A DNA stretch of 32,878 nt from NCBI GenBank assembly GCA_900317985.1, contig ONJD01000013.1:1-32878 (forward strand), in the 5' to 3' direction. The stretch's first letter is position 1. Every line of letters starts with the position of its first letter. The notes below the pieces were generated by a model. It had not been told where the DNA came from and made no database searches. It saw only the letters and a list, made by a program, of their open reading frames with translations. A program made the translations under genes and the position numbers. Below, in pieces: positions 24,077 to 31,605 of this stretch. The stretch is from an uncultured Eubacteriales bacterium (GTDB lineage Bacteria > Bacillota > Clostridia > Oscillospirales > Acutalibacteraceae).

Positions 24077-25012
24077 ATGGCCGTCATCGACCGCAGGACC
24101 GGCCGGGAGATCCCGGAGAGCGGGTTCGGGGGAGGAGCTCTCGACTTCCTCTACGGGAACGTCTTCGGGCGGATCCTGCTCAAGTATGTGGCGGCTGCCC
24201 CCTGGTTTTCGAGGTGGCAGGGCAGACGGCGCGACCGTCCGGAGTCGAAAGACGACATTCCGCCGTTTCTCGAAGAAAACCGCATCGACCTCGCGGACGG
24301 CGGCTTCGGCCCCGGCTGGCATCTCGATGAGTTCGCCACCTTCAACGCGTTCTTTGCGCGGCAGCGTGACTATGACGCCTACTTCGCGGCACTCCGGGAA
24401 AACGGTCTGCTCGCGGACGTCTCGTCGGAGCCGGCGGAACTGCCCGCTGTGGCGGACGCCAGACTCTCCGTCTGGCCGGTCGGCCCGGACCTGGCGGTCC
24501 CGGTCAAGCAGTCCGTCTACACTCTGAAGGAACTGGTGGGACCGCGCGCCCACGACATCGACCTCGCGCCGTTCGAAGGCGGCCACTGTCTGGTGTTCCG
24601 CCTCGGCGTGGACGATTACCACCGGTATGTGTTCCCGGACAGCGGGCGGCTGGTCCGCCGGTACTGCATCCCCGGCGAACTCCATACCGTGCGCCCGGTC
24701 TCGGAACGGTACCGGGTATATGCCCGCAACGCCCGTTCCGTCTCGGTCCTCGACACGGACCATTTCGGCCCTCTTCTGACCGTGGAAGTCGGTGCCATGT
24801 TGGTGGGGCACATCGTGGAACACCCCCTGCCGACCATCACCTTCGATGCTCTGCAGGAAAAAGGATATTTTGAATTCGGCGGTTCGACCGTCCTCCTCGT
24901 GACGGGACCCGACATCGCCGTCGACCCCGATCTCCTCGCGGCCTCCGGGAGGGGAGACGAAGTCAGAGTCCGGCTGGGCGAACCGGTCGGCAGGAAAGGA
25001 AAAGCTTCATGA
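24077..25012 (+). CDS. psd: Phosphatidylserine decarboxylase proenzyme
   Basis: Membrane-associated pyruvoyl enzyme of 311 residues that turns phosphatidylserine into phosphatidylethanolamine. The self-cleavage site is GGST at 268-271, giving a pyruvoyl group from Ser270; LGST is the commoner form, and GGST/GSS-type variants occur. Other conserved blocks: FRLGVDDYHRY with His182, GELHTV with His203, VEVGAMLVGHI, and KGYFEFGGSTVLL. The long N-terminal region (about residues 1-120) is typical of the Clostridium-like Psd group. One base separates it from pssA, and its stop overlaps the next start in an ATGA. Confidence 0.93.
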   Translation: MAVIDRRTGREIPESGFGGGALDFLYGNVFGRILLKYVAAAPWFSRWQGRRRDRPESKDDIPPFLEENRIDLADGGFGPGWHLDEFATFNAFFARQRDYDAYFAALRENGLLADVSSEPAELPAVADARLSVWPVGPDLAVPVKQSVYTLKELVGPRAHDIDLAPFEGGHCLVFRLGVDDYHRYVFPDSGRLVRRYCIPGELHTVRPVSERYRVYARNARSVSVLDTDHFGPLLTVEVGAMLVGHIVEHPLPTITFDALQEKGYFEFGGSTVLLVTGPDIAVDPDLLAASGRGDEVRVRLGEPVGRKGKAS

Positions 25013-25932
25013 ATCACCTCAAACGTTTACACGAATACAACAAGGACCGCTACCCGTACCTGTCCCGCATGCTGGTCGGGGCCATCATGTGGTTCGAACT
25101 CTACTTCATCGTCATCCTGAACCAGGGCGTGACGTGGGAGACGATCCGGCCGGTCCTCGGCTGGCACGAAGTCATCGGCGCGTTCACGCTGTTCTGCTTC
25201 CTCTGGTGGCTGCGGATCGCGGATGACCTCAAGGACGAGGAGACCGACAAGGTCCTGTTCCCGGACCGGGCGCTGCCCACGGGACGGATCTCCCGGAAAG
25301 AACTGCAGTGGTTCTGTGTCCCGCTCATCGCCATCCCCCTCATCCTGAACCTCATCTTCATGCCGAACCGCTGGTTCTGCCTGTTCCTCTACACCTACGG
25401 TTCCCTGATGGCGGTCTGGTTCTTCCAGAAGCACAAGATCCAGCCGAACCTGCCGGCGGCGCTGTTCACGCACAACCCCGTGCAGATCGTCATGAACCTC
25501 TACACCCTGTCGTACGTCGTCATGGTGTACGGCCTCAAATGGGTGACCCTCACGAACTTCCTCGCCATCTTCACGCTGTACTTCCCGGCCCTCATCTGGG
25601 AGGTCTCCCGGAAGATCCGCGCGCCGAAGGACGAGACGGACTACGTCACGTACTCGAAACTGTTCGGCTATAAAAAGGCGATCAACTTCGTGCTCATCGT
25701 CACCTGGATCGACATCATCACGAACTTCATCCTGGTCTGGAACCTCAGTAAACTGTCGGTCGGCCTGCTGCTCCTCCTCGTCTCCTGGATGACCTGGAAG
25801 TTCCTGCAGTTCAAAAAGGACCCGGAAAAGTGGACCATTGTGTCCAGAGTCGAGACCTATACGTTCCTTCAGGAGGGCACGATGATCCTGACGATCGTCC
25901 TCTTCCTGATCTTCGGATACATCGGCTGGTAA
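25009..25932 (+). CDS. UbiA-family prenyltransferase
   Basis: Membrane protein of 307 residues with seven to nine hydrophobic helices. The first Asp-rich motif matches the UbiA rule DDxxDxxxD: ADDLKDEETD with Asp72, Asp73, Asp76 and Asp80, followed by DRALPTGRIS, a usual companion. A second acidic motif, KDETDYVTYSKLFG, lies near residue 208. UbiA enzymes join a prenyl diphosphate to an aromatic ring, haem, sugar or glycerol phosphate; archaeal DGGGP synthase is a member. No quinone or haem genes are nearby; the neighbours are phospholipid genes, so a lipid acceptor is plausible but unproven. Coupled to psd by a 4-base overlap. Confidence 0.82.
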   Translation: MNHLKRLHEYNKDRYPYLSRMLVGAIMWFELYFIVILNQGVTWETIRPVLGWHEVIGAFTLFCFLWWLRIADDLKDEETDKVLFPDRALPTGRISRKELQWFCVPLIAIPLILNLIFMPNRWFCLFLYTYGSLMAVWFFQKHKIQPNLPAALFTHNPVQIVMNLYTLSYVVMVYGLKWVTLTNFLAIFTLYFPALIWEVSRKIRAPKDETDYVTYSKLFGYKKAINFVLIVTWIDIITNFILVWNLSKLSVGLLLLLVSWMTWKFLQFKKDPEKWTIVSRVETYTFLQEGTMILTIVLFLIFGYIGW

Positions 25933-25953
25933 CAGCGAAAAGAGGAGACGCCT

Positions 25954-26868
25954 TTGAAAGCAGAAAACCTGAAGATCCTTCGGGACAACGGCTTCCCCGT
26001 CCCGCCCTTCACCGTGGTGACCGGCTCCGAGGTGGACCTCTCCTTCTCGCGGGCGGAGACCTTCGCGGTCCGATCGACCTTTGAGGGGGAAGACACCGGG
26101 GACTCGTCCTTCGCGGGACAGTTCGACACCCTTCTCGACGTGCCGCGTGCCGAGGTCGCCTCGGCCGTGGAGCAGGTCCGGAAGAGCTATGAAAAAGAAA
26201 CGATCCGCGCTTACCGTGAAGCGCTTCTCCGGAAGTCCGGGGAAGCGCCTTCCGTCGTTCCGGCAGACCATGCGTCCCGGACCGCGCCCGTCCTCGTCCA
26301 GGAGATGCTCCACCCCGACATGGCCGGGGTCGCCTTCTCCTCGAACCCGACCGGGCTCCTCAACGAGATCGTCCTCGTCGTGGGAGAAGGCCTCGGCGAC
26401 GCGGTCGTGGAAGACCGCGCGGACACGACCACATACTATTACAACAAAGACGACGCCCTGTACTACTACGAGACACAGGGCGCTTCCCCGACGCTGGAGA
26501 CCGGGGTCCTCGAGACGTTGTGGGACCTCGTCCAGAGAGTCGAAGAACTCTACGGCCGTCCGATGGACATCGAGTATGCCATCTGCGGCACGGACGTCTA
26601 TCTCCTGCAGGCGCGTCCCATCACGACGTTCCGCGGGAAGGACCTCATCGTCCTCGACAGCTCCAACATCGTCGAGAGCTACCCGGACCTGACTCTGCCC
26701 CTGTCCATGAGCTTCGCGAAGGAGATCTACTATGAGATCTTCCGCGCTCTGCTGATCCGCGCGACGAACGGCTCGACCGTCGTCTCGGAGCTGGACCCGT
26801 CGCTTCGCGACATGGTCGCCATGGCCAACGGCCGGGTCTATTACCGGATCACCTCGTGGTATGGCTGA
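25954..26868 (+). CDS. ATP-grasp dikinase, N-terminal part (split gene)
   Basis: Reading frame of 304 residues matching the ATP-binding domain of PEP synthase/PPDK/rifampin phosphotransferase proteins. Visible blocks: FAVRSTFEGEDTGDSSFAGQ near 37-56 (ATP loop), VLVQEMLHPDMAGVAFSSNP (about 112-131), IVLVVGEGLGDAVV, and DIEYAICGTDVYLLQARPIT at about 208-227, followed by the start of the middle domain (DSSNIVESYPDLTLPLSMSF). It breaks off with WYG-stop where homologues continue, and the continuation is in the -1 frame from 26856/26868. Start is a TTG at 25954 after AGAGGAG. Either one gene broken by a single-base deletion (or sequence error) or two coupled half-proteins. Full-length relatives transfer the beta-phosphate of ATP to an acceptor. 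Confidence 0.75.
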   Translation: MKAENLKILRDNGFPVPPFTVVTGSEVDLSFSRAETFAVRSTFEGEDTGDSSFAGQFDTLLDVPRAEVASAVEQVRKSYEKETIRAYREALLRKSGEAPSVVPADHASRTAPVLVQEMLHPDMAGVAFSSNPTGLLNEIVLVVGEGLGDAVVEDRADTTTYYYNKDDALYYYETQGASPTLETGVLETLWDLVQRVEELYGRPMDIEYAICGTDVYLLQARPITTFRGKDLIVLDSSNIVESYPDLTLPLSMSFAKEIYYEIFRALLIRATNGSTVVSELDPSLRDMVAMANGRVYYRITSWYG

Positions 26869-28214
26869 TGCCGTTCTCGGACCGGTTCATCGCCATCTGG
26901 CAGGAGATGCTCGGCGTCTCGAACAAGGCGGTGGACTCGGACCTGAAAGTCCCCGTCCGCACGAAGGCCGTCATGCTGAAGACCATCCTCAACTACCTGC
27001 GGATCACGCCGCGGGAGATGGACCGGCTCTCCGAGTTCTACGAGACCTACGCGAACGACCTCGACAAGGAACTTGCCCGGCTCGCCCGCGCGGAAGGACA
27101 GGAAAAAGTCCGCGGACTGCTGCGGAAATACCACGGCCTCAAGAACGACGTCATCCCGCGCTGGGACATCACGCTCATGAACGACATGTACGCGTTCCTC
27201 TTCACCGCTCTGTCGGGGAAGAAGAACCGCGAACAGCTGTCGAACCTCTCGAACCTTGCCAGCATGGAGCCGGCAAAGGCGATGAACGCCCTGGCGGAGA
27301 CCGCACGGGCAAAGGGGATGGACAGCGACGAATACCGTACGCAGAAGGACCGTTTCCTCTCCGACTACGGCGACCGCTGCCTCGGAGAGCTGAAACTGGA
27401 GACCCGCACGTACCGGACGAACCCGGAACTCGTCGACCTCTATGTCGAGCGGCTGTCGGAGCCGGCGAACACGCCGTCTGCCGCGCCCTCACAAAACGCG
27501 GTCCCGTCCCGGACGCTCAACCCCTTCGTGCGCCGCGCCCGCGTCGGCATCCGGAACCGGGAGATCTCCCGGCTCAACCGGACCCGCCTTTACGGGTTCG
27601 CGCGGACCATCTTCACGGAGATCGGCAACGCGCTGTACGACATGGACCTCCTCGACGACCCGCTCGACGTGTTCTACCTCTATATCCCGGAACTCGAGAC
27701 CTACGCGTCCTGGGACCGGAAAGAGGGCGCGGACTTCCGCCGCCGGGTCGACGAACGCAAGAAACAGTACGAGCAGTTCGCGGAACTGCCGCCCTATACC
27801 CGTCTCGTCTATGACGGACAGATCCACCAGAAACAGACCCACGGCCTGCAGACCGACCGTCCGGCGGCGCCCGGTCTCATGACCGGCACCGGCGTCTCCC
27901 ACGGGACCGCGGTGGGCGAGGCCTTCGTGGTCGAACAGCCGGACCTGTCGATGGACACGACCGGCAAGATCCTCGTGACCCACAGCACCGACCCCGGCTG
28001 GGTGTTCCTCATCCAGAACGCGGCCGGCATCGTCGCGGAAAAGGGCTCGCTCCTGAGCCACACCGCCATCATCACGCGCGAACTCGGCAAACCGGCCGTG
28101 GTCGGCGTCAAGGACGCGACGCGGCTCATCCAGACCGGCGACACCGTCGTCGTCGACGCGGACGCCGGGACCGTACGGCTCTCGGAGACCGCGGAGAGAG
28201 GAGGGGCACGATGA
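26868..28214 (+). CDS. Dikinase, middle and phosphohistidine domains (split gene)
   Basis: Reading frame of 448 residues from the ATG at 26868, which overlaps the stop of the preceding half in a TGATG; the frame itself is open from 26856. It continues exactly where the upstream half ends (PFSDRFIAIWQEMLGV) and has a helical middle domain, then the swivelling phosphohistidine domain with GSLLSHTAIITRELGKPAVVGV-type sequence: catalytic His398 within SHTAIITREL. There is no C-terminal PEP-binding barrel, so the architecture is that of rifampin phosphotransferase-like dikinases rather than PEP synthase. No ribosome binding site is seen before 26868, so translation would need reinitiation or a restored frame. 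Stop overlaps the next start (ATGA). Confidence 0.75.
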   Translation: MPFSDRFIAIWQEMLGVSNKAVDSDLKVPVRTKAVMLKTILNYLRITPREMDRLSEFYETYANDLDKELARLARAEGQEKVRGLLRKYHGLKNDVIPRWDITLMNDMYAFLFTALSGKKNREQLSNLSNLASMEPAKAMNALAETARAKGMDSDEYRTQKDRFLSDYGDRCLGELKLETRTYRTNPELVDLYVERLSEPANTPSAAPSQNAVPSRTLNPFVRRARVGIRNREISRLNRTRLYGFARTIFTEIGNALYDMDLLDDPLDVFYLYIPELETYASWDRKEGADFRRRVDERKKQYEQFAELPPYTRLVYDGQIHQKQTHGLQTDRPAAPGLMTGTGVSHGTAVGEAFVVEQPDLSMDTTGKILVTHSTDPGWVFLIQNAAGIVAEKGSLLSHTAIITRELGKPAVVGVKDATRLIQTGDTVVVDADAGTVRLSETAERGGAR

Positions 28215-29305
28215 TCCACATCCTCGACCGCACCACCGTCCCTGACCGGGCGGCCTTCGACCGGATGTTCCTGGCTCTGCCGAAAGACCTGTACCCGCGG
28301 GAGACGCGCACGCAGGACACGAAAGCGGAGCGGGCGATCCTGGAAGGGACGCACCCGCTGTCCGGAGAGTTCACGGTGCGCGCGTACCTCGCGGTGGACG
28401 AGAGCGGTACATCGCCGCAGGGACGCTGTGCCCTGACGTATTATGACGACGACCCCGCCGCCTACGTGGGCTTCTTCGAATGTGTCGAAGACCTCGACGT
28501 GTGCCGGGCGCTGCTGGACGCGGCGGAGGCACAGGCCCGGGCCGACGGGAAAGAGAAACTCGTGGGACCGCTGAACGCGTCCTTCTGGATCGGCTACCGG
28601 TTCAAGACGGAAAACTTCGGCGAGCACTTCACCGGCGAGCCCGACAACCTGCCGTACTACCCGGACTTCTGGGAGGCCTGCGGCTTCACCGTCGCGGAAC
28701 AGTACTATTCGAACTACCTGCGTCCGCCGACCGCGGACGACCCCTCCGAAAAGTGGGAAAAACGTCTGCAGCGGGCGCTCGACAAAGGCTATGAGATCCG
28801 CTCGCTCGAGCGCGGGAAATTCGACGAGACCCTCCGGGACATCTACCGGATGCTCGTCCGCCTCTATGCGAAGTTCCCGGCGTTCAAGCTCATTTCGGAA
28901 GAACAGTTCGTCGCGCTCTTCGGATCGCTCAAGTATGTCATCGACCGGGACTGCGTGCTCCTCGGCTACAAGGACGGGGCGCTCGCGGGCTTCTTCGTCT
29001 GCGTCCCGAACTACGGGTGGATGGTCGACGGCGACATCGCGCTCCGCGACCTGCCCGCCATCCTGAAAGTCCGAAACGACTGCAAAGAATATGTCATTCT
29101 CTATATCGGCGTCGACCGGAAACACCTCGGCCTCGGCGGAGCGTTCGCCCAGACCATCCGGGAGATCGGCCAGAACAAGGGAGCGGGGTCCATCGCCGCG
29201 CTCATCCATGAGGGAAACAGCTCGGGAGTCTTCTTCCGGGAGCTGACGACCCACAGCGCGCGCTACGTGCTGCTGGAAAAACCACTCACAGGAGGAAACG
29301 GATAA
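28211..29305 (+). CDS. GNAT-like acyltransferase (YghO-like)
   Basis: Soluble protein of 364 residues with a pattern of acetyltransferase-type folds. The middle has GPLNASFWIGYRFKTENF, then EPDNLPYYPDFWEACGF and YYSNYL, similar in layout to YghO-like proteins with duplicated GNAT domains; the C-terminal part has GALAGFFVCVPNYGWM, YIGVDRKHLGLGGAFAQ and NSSGVFFRELTTHSARYVLLEK, which fits the acetyl-CoA-binding and final strands of a second GNAT domain. The substrate is unknown. Position in a lipid operon makes an acyl transfer to a lipid amine or head group worth considering. AGGAGG precedes the ATG, which overlaps the previous stop by four bases. Confidence 0.65.
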   Translation: MIHILDRTTVPDRAAFDRMFLALPKDLYPRETRTQDTKAERAILEGTHPLSGEFTVRAYLAVDESGTSPQGRCALTYYDDDPAAYVGFFECVEDLDVCRALLDAAEAQARADGKEKLVGPLNASFWIGYRFKTENFGEHFTGEPDNLPYYPDFWEACGFTVAEQYYSNYLRPPTADDPSEKWEKRLQRALDKGYEIRSLERGKFDETLRDIYRMLVRLYAKFPAFKLISEEQFVALFGSLKYVIDRDCVLLGYKDGALAGFFVCVPNYGWMVDGDIALRDLPAILKVRNDCKEYVILYIGVDRKHLGLGGAFAQTIREIGQNKGAGSIAALIHEGNSSGVFFRELTTHSARYVLLEKPLTGGNG

Positions 29306-30610
29306 ATGCATTTACCAACCCTTGCGGAACATGAGATCATCATGACGCTCGTGGCTCTGGCGCTGCTGCTGGCGGGGGCCTATCTGCTGGGCACGCTCTT
29401 CGAAGGCCTGAAGGCGCCCCGCGTCGTCGGCGAGATCCTCGGCGGCCTCCTCTTCGGCGGGACGTTCCTCGCGCATTTCTTCCCGGGGGCGATGAATGCC
29501 GTGTTCGCCGCATACCCGGAAGAGGGGAAAGTGCTGAACATTTTTTACCAGCTCGGCCTCATCTTCCTCATGTTCCTGTCCGGCTATAATACGAAGATCG
29601 AAGTGGACCGGAAGAACAGTCGGCTCATCACGTTCCTGTTCATCGGCGCGACCATCCTGCCGATGGCGGGCGCCTACCCGTTCATCCGGGTCTTCCACGA
29701 CGCGTATATCGGCACCATCGGGAACGATGTCTCCTTTGCGCTGGTCTTTACCATCGGCGTCGCGATCACGTCTATCCCGGTCATCTCGAAGATCTTCTTC
29801 GACATGGGCATCATGAACACCCGGTTCTCGAACACGGTCCTGACCGCGTCCACGCTGCAGGACCTCCTGCTCTGGATCCTCCTGAACGCCGCGACGCGCA
29901 TCGCCACCACCGGCGAGGTCCGGTTCTGGGAGATGGTCGTGGTCGTCGCGATCACGCTCGGACTGTTCGTCGTCGTCAAGCTGGTCTCGGACCACGCGAA
30001 GACGCTGAAGGTGAACCTGAAGCCCATCAACTTCTACTCGGTGAGCTTCGTCATCCTGCTGCTCGTCTGCGCGGGGCTCTACACGGTGGGCATCAACATC
30101 ATGTACGCCGCGTTCCTGACAGGCTATGTGGTCAAGGCGATCGCCGGTGTGGACGACAACGTCCAGGGCCTCATGGACAACCTCGGGAACTTCGCGTTCT
30201 CGTTCTTCATCCCCATCTACTTCGCGCTGGTCGGCATCCAGCTGAACCTGCTCAACGACTTCTCCTGGCTGCGGTTCTTCGCGTTCTTCGCGATCGCCTT
30301 CACGCTGGAAGCGGTCGGTACGCTGATCATGGTCCAGTTCACGGACCTGAACCGGGCGTCCAAGCTGAACTTCGCCGTCACGATGAATGCCCGCGGCGGC
30401 CCCGGCATCGTCCTCGCGACCGTGGCGTACTCCTACAACATCATCTCGCTCGAGTTCTTCACGGTCCTCATCCTGACGACCATGCTGTCGTCGCTCATCG
30501 CCGGCTACTGGCTGCGCGTGCAGCAGAAGAAGGACCCGGACATCTTCATGAACCTGAGCAAAGCGTCTGCGAAGACAGAAGCTTCAGACGAAAGCGCTCC
30601 AAGCGAATAA
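29306..30610 (+). CDS. Cation/proton antiporter (CPA2 family)
   Basis: Integral membrane protein of 434 residues with about 12 hydrophobic segments, of the Na+/H+ exchanger superfamily. Family blocks: APRVVGEILGGLLFG at about 38-52, LGLIFLMFLSGYNTK, AITSIPVISKIFFDMG, TASTLQDLLLWILL (unwound helix with Gln-Asp where others have Asn-Asp or Asp-Asp), FFIPIYFALVGIQLNL, and NARGGPGIVLATVAY. No C-terminal TrkA-N or TrkA-C regulatory domain is present; the protein ends in a short acidic Ser-rich tail. Last gene of the lipid operon: ATG follows the preceding stop directly (TAAATG) with AGGAGGAAA upstream. It may balance ions or serve the same membrane process. Confidence 0.88.
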   Translation: MHLPTLAEHEIIMTLVALALLLAGAYLLGTLFEGLKAPRVVGEILGGLLFGGTFLAHFFPGAMNAVFAAYPEEGKVLNIFYQLGLIFLMFLSGYNTKIEVDRKNSRLITFLFIGATILPMAGAYPFIRVFHDAYIGTIGNDVSFALVFTIGVAITSIPVISKIFFDMGIMNTRFSNTVLTASTLQDLLLWILLNAATRIATTGEVRFWEMVVVVAITLGLFVVVKLVSDHAKTLKVNLKPINFYSVSFVILLLVCAGLYTVGINIMYAAFLTGYVVKAIAGVDDNVQGLMDNLGNFAFSFFIPIYFALVGIQLNLLNDFSWLRFFAFFAIAFTLEAVGTLIMVQFTDLNRASKLNFAVTMNARGGPGIVLATVAYSYNIISLEFFTVLILTTMLSSLIAGYWLRVQQKKDPDIFMNLSKASAKTEASDESAPSE

Positions 30611-30614
30611 AAGA

Positions 30615-30643
30615 AAAGGCCACCCGAACGGGTGGCCTTTTTG
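30615..30643. terminator. Terminator of the lipid operon
   Basis: AAAGGCCACCCG / CGGGTGGCCTTTTT hairpin with an AA loop region, between convergent genes. Confidence 0.93.
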
Positions 30644-30662
30644 ATTGAGTTGGAAGTTTGGA

Positions 30663-31421
30663 TCACAAGTGGAACGGCTCTTCGCCGGCGATCCGGCAGG
30701 CAATGCCGTTGTTGAGCCACTTCCCGCAGAACGCGGTGAGCAGCCCGCCGGGGATCATGACGACGGCGTAGAGGAGGGAGACCCACCAGGGGTTCACGTC
30801 GACCATCAGGAACGGGTACGGTCCGTCGACTTTGCCGACCGCGTTCAGGATGACCATGACGATCGAGTAGATCCAGGTGTACTGGATGGCGAGGAACGCG
30901 TCGCCCAGGGTGAGGCGGGGCGTTCCTTCGAGGAAGACGAAGGACACGAGCGAGACGATGGGTCCCATCAGGTGCATGACGAACATGGGCCCGCCGTACA
31001 TCGCGAACAGGTTGCCGCCCGCGAGAGCGGTCATCGGCCCGAGCCCGACGAGGACCACGAGGAATGTGATGTAGAGCTGCACCGCGCACATGAGGCGGAA
31101 GACTTTGACGAGCCGCGGGATGCGGCCGTCCCGGAACAGCGCGACTGTGCCGAAGAGCACGAAGAGTGCCGAGGCGATGAGCGCCAGGAAGTTGCTCTGG
31201 TGCGTGTAGAAGATGACGAGGTCTTTGAAGACGGGGTGCTGGTTCCAGAGCGCGAGGTTCGCCCAGGCCTCCATGAGGACGATGGCGAGGTTCGCGAGGA
31301 CCGCGAGGGCCAGCTGGAGTTTGCGGCGGGCCCGGAGCTGCGGGGTGTCGATGGCCCCGGAACGGGAGTAACTGTTCATGAATGCGCCGTCTCCTCCCGT
31401 GGTTCTGGTTTCTGTTTGCAT
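30663..31421 (-). CDS. Pr6Pr-like integral membrane protein
   Basis: Membrane protein of 252 residues with six predicted membrane helices. Conserved features of the Pr6Pr-like group can be seen: FYTHQSNFLALIASALFVL, the GGNLFAMYGGPMFVMHL stretch, and IYSIVMVILNAVGKVDGPYPF followed by the PYPFLMVDV form that resembles the YPYxFLD signature of these proteins. Function unknown; no catalytic residues can be assigned. ATG 31421 follows AAAGGAG; a second ATG about 18 codons later (MNSYSRSG) is also possible. Single gene, convergent with the lipid operon, own promoter at 31446-31475. Confidence 0.7.
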   Translation of the reverse strand: MQTETRTTGGDGAFMNSYSRSGAIDTPQLRARRKLQLALAVLANLAIVLMEAWANLALWNQHPVFKDLVIFYTHQSNFLALIASALFVLFGTVALFRDGRIPRLVKVFRLMCAVQLYITFLVVLVGLGPMTALAGGNLFAMYGGPMFVMHLMGPIVSLVSFVFLEGTPRLTLGDAFLAIQYTWIYSIVMVILNAVGKVDGPYPFLMVDVNPWWVSLLYAVVMIPGGLLTAFCGKWLNNGIACRIAGEEPFHL

Positions 31422-31445
31422 AGGAGACTCTCCTTTCTTCCATAT

Positions 31446-31475
31446 ATTATACAGAAAAACCTTAAAATTGCCCAA
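31446..31475 (-). promoter_or_regulatory. Promoter of the Pr6Pr-like gene
   Basis: On the minus strand TTGGGC (31475-31470), 18-base spacer, TATAAT (31451-31446). Confidence 0.6.
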
Positions 31476-31528
31476 TGCGGCATAAATACCCGTTGCGGCG
31501 ATGTACCACATGTCTCCGCGGACAGTGG

Positions 31529-31558
31529 TTTACTTTGCCGGCGGAAACGTAGTACAAT
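31529..31558 (+). promoter_or_regulatory. Promoter of the FliB-like gene
   Basis: TTTACT at 31529-31534, 18-base spacer, TACAAT at 31553-31558. About 48 bases before the ATG. Confidence 0.5.
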
Positions 31559-31605
31559 AATCCACAGATTGTGAAACGCGGCAGAGGCCGCGGGAGGTGA
31601 GCTCC

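Noticed and set aside
26855..26870. Programmed -1 ribosomal frameshift in the dikinase gene.
   Set aside because: No slippery heptamer of the X-XXY-YYZ type is present before the stop, and no stable downstream structure is obvious. A base deletion or TGATG reinitiation explains the data better.
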